DNA of 64,000 nucleotides, taken from the NCBI GenBank assembly GCA_032988165.1, contig JANTQF010000071.1, positions 1-64,000 on the forward strand, given 5' to 3'. The notes under the pieces are model-generated. The model had not been told where the DNA came from, did not search any database, and saw only the letters and a program-made list of their open reading frames with translations. Below are positions 59,194 through 64,000 of the stretch, in pieces; positions within the stretch are counted from its first letter, which is position 1; every line of letters begins with the position of its first letter. The stretch is from Emmonsiellopsis sp. PD_33 (lineage: Eukaryota > Ascomycota > Eurotiomycetes > Onygenales > Ajellomycetaceae). The position numbers and the translations under genes are program-made.

Positions 59194-61147
59194 ATGTCCA
59201 TTAAGAACGGTATGTCCTGTCCCGCAACCTGGTGGTGTCGTAGCTCATGCAGGAGACACAGCATCGATCTGGGCCGCCAGCCCCTCGACCACCAGAGGAC
59301 TCCCAACAAAGCTCGACTCGGACTCCAAGGGCGAAAGATTAGCTTATGCTGTGAGCGGAACTCCCACCCGTACCACTAGTTTACAGTCTCTAATCCTCAA
59401 GCTTGAGATCTAGTCCAACAAATCGATCTTCATCCGCTCCATTGACGACCCCGCAGTTGCCAGACAATACACAGACCACAAAACAGAAACCACAGTAGCC
59501 CGATTCTCCCCATCTGGCTATTACGTTGCCTCTGGAGATGTCAGCGGCATAGTCAGGGTTTGGGACTGTGTTGGGGAGGGCATTACGAAGGGCGAATACC
59601 ACATTGTGAGCGGGCGGATAAACGATGTCGCCTGGGACGGCGATTCACAGAGGATCATAGCCGTGGGCGACGGCAAGCAGCGATTCGGCCATTGTATCTC
59701 AGCAGACAGCGGCAACACCGTGGGAGAAATTAGAGGCCACAGCAAAAGCATAAACTCCGTGTCGATTCGCCAGCAGCGGCCAATTCGCGCTGCTACAGCG
59801 GCAGACGATTACAGTCTTGTCTTTTACAATGGCCCGCCATTTAAATTCAGCGACGTTCGACGCGACAACCATACCAATTATGTCTACGAGACTGCGTTCA
59901 GCCCTGACGGATCGACTCTCGTTTCCGTCGGCGGAGACAAACGTATATGGCTCTACGATGGCAAGACCGGAGAGCAGAAAACGCAGATTGGCTCTGGGGA
60001 ACACAAGGGGAGTATATTCGGAGTCTCATGGTCGAGTGATTCCCGCAAATTCGTCACAGCAAGCGCCGATCGCACTGTGAAGGTCTGGGATGTCGAGCAC
60101 GGGAAAGTCGTGCAGAACTGGTATATGGGAGGAGAAGGATCAGTGAGCATTCCGGATCAGCAGGTCGGAGTTGTTTGGCCGGCTGGGAGAAACGACGGCC
60201 TCATAATCAGTCTTTCTCTTTCCGGGAACCTGAACTATCTAGTTGAAGGCAGCGAGAAGCCCACCCGGGTTGTCCAAGGCCACCAGAAGAATATTTCATC
60301 GTTGGCTCGATATGATGTGGGCGACAAGGAAACCCTTTGGACTGGGAGCTATGACGGCAGAGTCTGCGGCTGGGATGTCGCACTTGGATCTGCCGAAAAT
60401 GTCGACGGCGAGGGTCACTCTAACTTTATCACCGGCCTAACCACGACAACTGAGGGCAATGGGCGGATTTATTCTGTTGCATGGGATGATATGGTTCGGT
60501 CGGTGGACGTGTCTTCAAAAACCTACACAGGAAGCGCAACGAAACTCGCCAGCCAGCCAAAGGACATTGCGTCTGGCGACGGCACTGTCTTCGTTGCTAA
60601 TGAGGACGGGGTTGAACTTTTCAAGGACGGATCCAAAGTGGGCAATTTCAACTCTTCTAAGTCGACCGTTACCGCAGTTGCTTCTCAGGGGACCAGTGCA
60701 GCTGTAGGCCACGCAGACTCAACCTTGCAAATATGCACTGTGAGCAACAACACTCTAGTGCCTAACACCGAAGTAAGAGTCTCGAGTGAACAAGTGACCT
60801 CACTTGCATTCTCCACAGATGGCTCTCTTTTGGCGGCGGGAGATTCGAGGGGACGGGTGCGAGTCTACAAGACGGCAGATGGCAGCCTCTTGATAGACCG
60901 GTGGACCGCCCATACGTCTCGCATCACTTCTTTGGCCTGGAACTCGCAAACAACCCACCTCGCGAGCAGCTCTCTTGACACTAGCATCTTTGTCTGGAGC
61001 CTGGCGTTCCCTGGCGAGTGGATTCGGGCACCAAACTGCCACAAAGAAGGGACAAATGGCGTGGTATGGATTGACAATGACACCAAACTTGCATCCGTTG
61101 GAGCAGATGGAGCGGTGAAGATCTGGCAGCTCGAGAACCTGAAGTAG
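59194..61147 (+). CDS. AIP1: Actin-interacting protein 1, WD40 double propeller
   Basis: Works with cofilin to disassemble actin filaments; cytosolic, at cortical actin patches. Three exons: 59194-59209 (16 nt), 59253-59350 and 59414-61147, giving 615 aa, the usual size. The first intron is only 43 bp (GTATGT...CATGCAG, phase 1), the second 63 bp (GTGAGC...GATCTAG, phase 0). Spliced, the start reads MSIKNGDTASIWAASPSTTR. WD-type repeats continue through the protein, for example ASGDVSGIVRVWDCVGEGI, SGRINDVAWDGDSQRIIAVG, GSIFGVSWSSDSRKFVTASA followed by DRTVKVWD, DGRVCGWD, and the final LASVGADGAVKIWQLENLK. The two seven-bladed propellers typical of the family fit this length. The conserved frame alone would start at 59606 or earlier without an ATG, which is why the small exons are needed. 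Confidence 0.92.
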
Positions 61148-61443
61148 TAGATAGCATTTTTTATGTACCTGTTACGAATGTGAACTTAAGCGTTGAATGA
61201 ATGATATATATATATATTTTTTACCCCTGAGACCACATATGTAGAACATGATTGTGGCTTTAGCAGGGAGCGGCGTGGAAATGGTGATTATACCGCTAAG
61301 TGCGCGTGACGTTTAATGCGACTGTTGACATCACCACCCATTAGAGCTGCATTCGCCTCAACTTTGGATTTCATGTCCACCACTCTACCAACCATGTCCT
61401 CTACAAGCCTTTCTTAGACTCTGACGAGCACCATACGGAGGTG

Positions 61444-64000
61444 ATGACGTCCTCATCATCTTCCAGTGCTGGTCGCTTCTTCAGACCGAAGGTATTTCCC
61501 GACACGCTTCCAAAACCCTGATAGTAACTCTGACATAGCATCTCCGCAGTTACGGCAAGCTACCTTCATCCTTCCAAAGACCGGGCAACGGCTCAAAGGC
61601 CTCGTTAGCTTAACGCCCGACCGGGAGAATGACGAGCTCGACGAAACCGCACCACTGCTTGGGTGGAGCGGAGCTCCCCCTCCCTCCAGGACGAGAGGCA
61701 TATTCGCAACATGCCACGAACGAGTCTTGAACGTCCTATACCACCTATATCTATTTGCCTTGTCCGAACCCGGCAAGGGTGTGTTTAAATGTAGCATTGC
61801 CTACTTAATTGGAACGCTTGCGACGTTCGTCCCCGCAGTCGCGGCTTTCCTTGGACAACAAGATGGCAAGCACATGGTAGCTACCCTTACGGTCTACTTC
61901 CACCCTGCGAGAACGAGAGGGAGTATGATATTGGCGGCTACACATGCCTCTTTGGCATTTCTATATGCGGCCTTTATAAGTCTGACGAGCATGAGTATTT
62001 CGGTGTTTTTCTCCGACGTCCTCCACCTCCTTCCAGTCGGTCATGCCATCGTGCTTCTCGTTTTCTGCGGTGGTGGGCTGGGGTTTGTTGGGTGGGTGAA
62101 ATTACGCCGTGCCGACCCGCTGGCAAACGTTGCCTGCTCCCTTGCGTCCCTAGCTATTATTACCGTCTTGACAAAGGAGGGAGCAGTGCAGAGGGGTGAC
62201 ATATCTTTCGCGAAAATCTTTCAGGTACTGAAAATGGTCGTGATGGGAGCTATAGCGACTATGGCCGTTTGCTTTTTGGTCTTTCCAATATCAGCCAGGA
62301 CCAAGCTTCGTAAGGATCTAGTTGAGATGACGGGTTCGCTTGGTGCTATGCTCGGGATTATCACCGAAAGCTTCCTGCAGGGCTCTGAAGAGTTCCTAGA
62401 GCAGGAGTCGTTTGATAATGCATCAAATAGGAACAAAAAGGCGTATACGGCAGTGGATAAGTGGCTCAAGGAGGCAAAATTCGAGCACTACTTTGCAGGA
62501 ACCGAAAGAGAATATCGCCTTGAGAAAAGGCTTGTTCGCTGTATCCAGGATGTCACTCAAAATATCGGAGGACTTCGAAGTGCGGCCAACCTTCAGTTTG
62601 ACCTTTTGAAGCAATCATACCATTCAAGTCGCATCACGCCAAATCATGACGTTTCATCCTACTTTCCCACCTCGATACAGCCTTCAATATTTTCGCCTAC
62701 GCCACGGTCCCTCCACGAGGAGCCCGGCATTCTAACCCCAGTTCTACAAAACACCCAATCATCTACTGAACGAGCGCATACTCTTATCAACTCGAGTCAT
62801 GGAAGCGACACCCTTGTCCCGCAGTCTCCGGCTGATATTTTTGGAAAATTTATCGTGCTTCTTGGACCTTCAATGGTGCGGCTCAACATTTAATGACTAT
62901 ACATCTGTTTTTTTTTTTCAGTAACCAGCTAACGTCTCATAATAGCGCTCTCTGGCATATACGGTAACGGAGATATTGGGAGAGCTACCTTACGGTCCCG
63001 GTCCTGACTACAAAGTCGCCGTTAATTGTAAATTCAGGACCAGCCTTGACCGAGCTTTAGAACTATATCGCACTGCTCGGAATGATGCGTTGAATACGGT
63101 TTACTGGCAGAAGGATTTTGCCAAAGCCAAGTCTATCGAAATGGAAGCTGACCTGGAAGAGGTTGCTGCAAGCTGCGGCCACTTCAGTTTTTCCCTTCAA
63201 GCGTTCGCGGAGCAACTGAGGGACATTTTGGAAGTCCTGGATGAGCTACAATTGGAGGCCGAAGAACGGCCCAACGGTAGGTCCTGGAACTGGCTCAAGT
63301 TCTGGCGCCCAACGTCGGCGGAGTTTATCGATCAGTGGAGTTCTAGGTCAAGTGAGTTCATCAGTCGAATGACGTCGTTCTAGTATCTCCTAACCATCGC
63401 ATAGGATTACGTGAGGAACAGGGAGAAGCCAGCACCTCGGAACATATTCCAATTTCAAGAATTGCCTCCTCACCACCCCCTCCAACACCACCTCCAGAAG
63501 GGTCGTCAGCGAGGGGAAAGCTTCGATATAAGGTGTGGCGAGCTCTGCATGTTTTTCGACGAGATGAGACGAAATTCGCAATCAAGGTCGGCGCCGGAGC
63601 TGCCCTGTATGCTCTCCCATCCTTTTTGAACTCGACGCGACCATTTTATTCCCACTGGCGTGGAGAATGGGGACTACTGTCATATATGCTTGTTTGCTCT
63701 ATGACCATTGGTGCTTCCAACACCACTGGATTTGCTAGATTTTTCGGAACATGTCTTGGAGCAATTTGTGCTCTGGGATCTTGGAAAATCACCAGCGGAA
63801 ACGTTTTTGCTCTTGCATTCATCGGATGGGTTATGGCGTGGTTGACTGCGTACCTTATTTTGGTCAAAAGCCAGGGACCTATGGGGCGCTTCATCATGCT
63901 TACTTACAACCTTACTGTTCTGTATGCGTATTCTCTCTCGCAGCGGGATTGGAACGATGATCAGGATGAAGGCGGAGATACCCCCATAATAGCCGACATC
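61444..64000 (+). CDS. BRE4/ArAE_2-type polytopic membrane protein (3' truncated)
   Basis: A large fungal membrane protein of the BRE4 (brefeldin A sensitivity) / aromatic-acid-exporter-like (ArAE_2, FUSC) group; transport substrate unknown. Exons: 61444-61491, 61550-62875, 62946-63351 and 63405 to beyond the window; the end is missing. The ATG at 61444 (MTSSSSSSAGRFFRPK) splices in phase 0 to LRQATFILPKTGQRLKGLVS. The first membrane block has about six segments between 61780 and 62300 (SIAYLIGTLATFVPAVAAFL, GHAIVLLVFCGGGLGFVGWV, VLKMVVMGAIATMAVCFLVF). A long cytosolic helical part follows (62310-63350). A second membrane block starts near 63580 (KFAIKVGAGAALYALPSFL, GEWGLLSYMLVCSMTIGASN) and is still open at 64000. 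The duplicated layout is typical of the family. 792 aa are visible. Confidence 0.87.

Overview
The window is fungal nuclear DNA. Genes have short GT-AG introns of about 40-120 bp with CTAAC/CTGAC-like branch points, pyrimidine-rich upstream regions, and typical filamentous ascomycete (Pezizomycotina) housekeeping proteins. A sharply bounded GC-poor block with no CpG and stacked Ty3/Gypsy elements, set between normal genic DNA, resembles the two-compartment genomes known in Onygenales (for example Blastomyces and relatives). The taxon is an inference and was not tested.

Left genic flank (1-9.2 kb): a Vps62-family gene (minus), a TFIIIC triple-barrel subunit gene (plus), a small unclassified gene (minus) and microsatellite-rich spacers.

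GC-poor block (about 9.2-42.3 kb): I found no CG dinucleotide between 9204 and 42336. No intact gene is present, but a layered transposon stack can be read. A decayed Helitron Rep/helicase (minus, about 11.3-16.5 kb) lies beside element C, a minus-strand Gypsy with 254-bp LTRs at 16485-16738 and 40730-40983 and target duplication GAGCT. Element C is itself split by element A (plus strand, 17100-28512, LTRs about 325 bp) and element B (minus strand, 32072-39603, 122-bp LTRs, target duplication GAAAT). The split pieces of C join in the expected Gag, Pol, integrase and chromodomain order. All three reverse transcriptases have lost catalytic Asp residues through G-to-A change. Element A carries an extra 2.7-kb decayed reading frame between integrase and its 3' LTR, with features that may be those of an Fe(II)/2-oxoglutarate oxygenase.

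Right genic flank (42.3-64 kb): a gene-free 3-kb stretch, then NAD-specific glutamate dehydrogenase GDH2 (plus), ribosomal protein RPS29 (minus, four exons), a Lys/Ala-rich histone-H1-tail-like protein (plus), a mitochondrial PPR-type protein (minus) divergent from mitochondrial ribosomal protein bS18m/RSM18 (plus), the actin regulator AIP1 (plus), and a BRE4/ArAE_2-type membrane protein (plus) that runs off the end. The genes are unrelated housekeeping functions. The only functional pairing seen is the mitochondrial divergent pair sharing a 424-bp promoter. Exon coordinates were derived by eye from splice signals and frame continuity.
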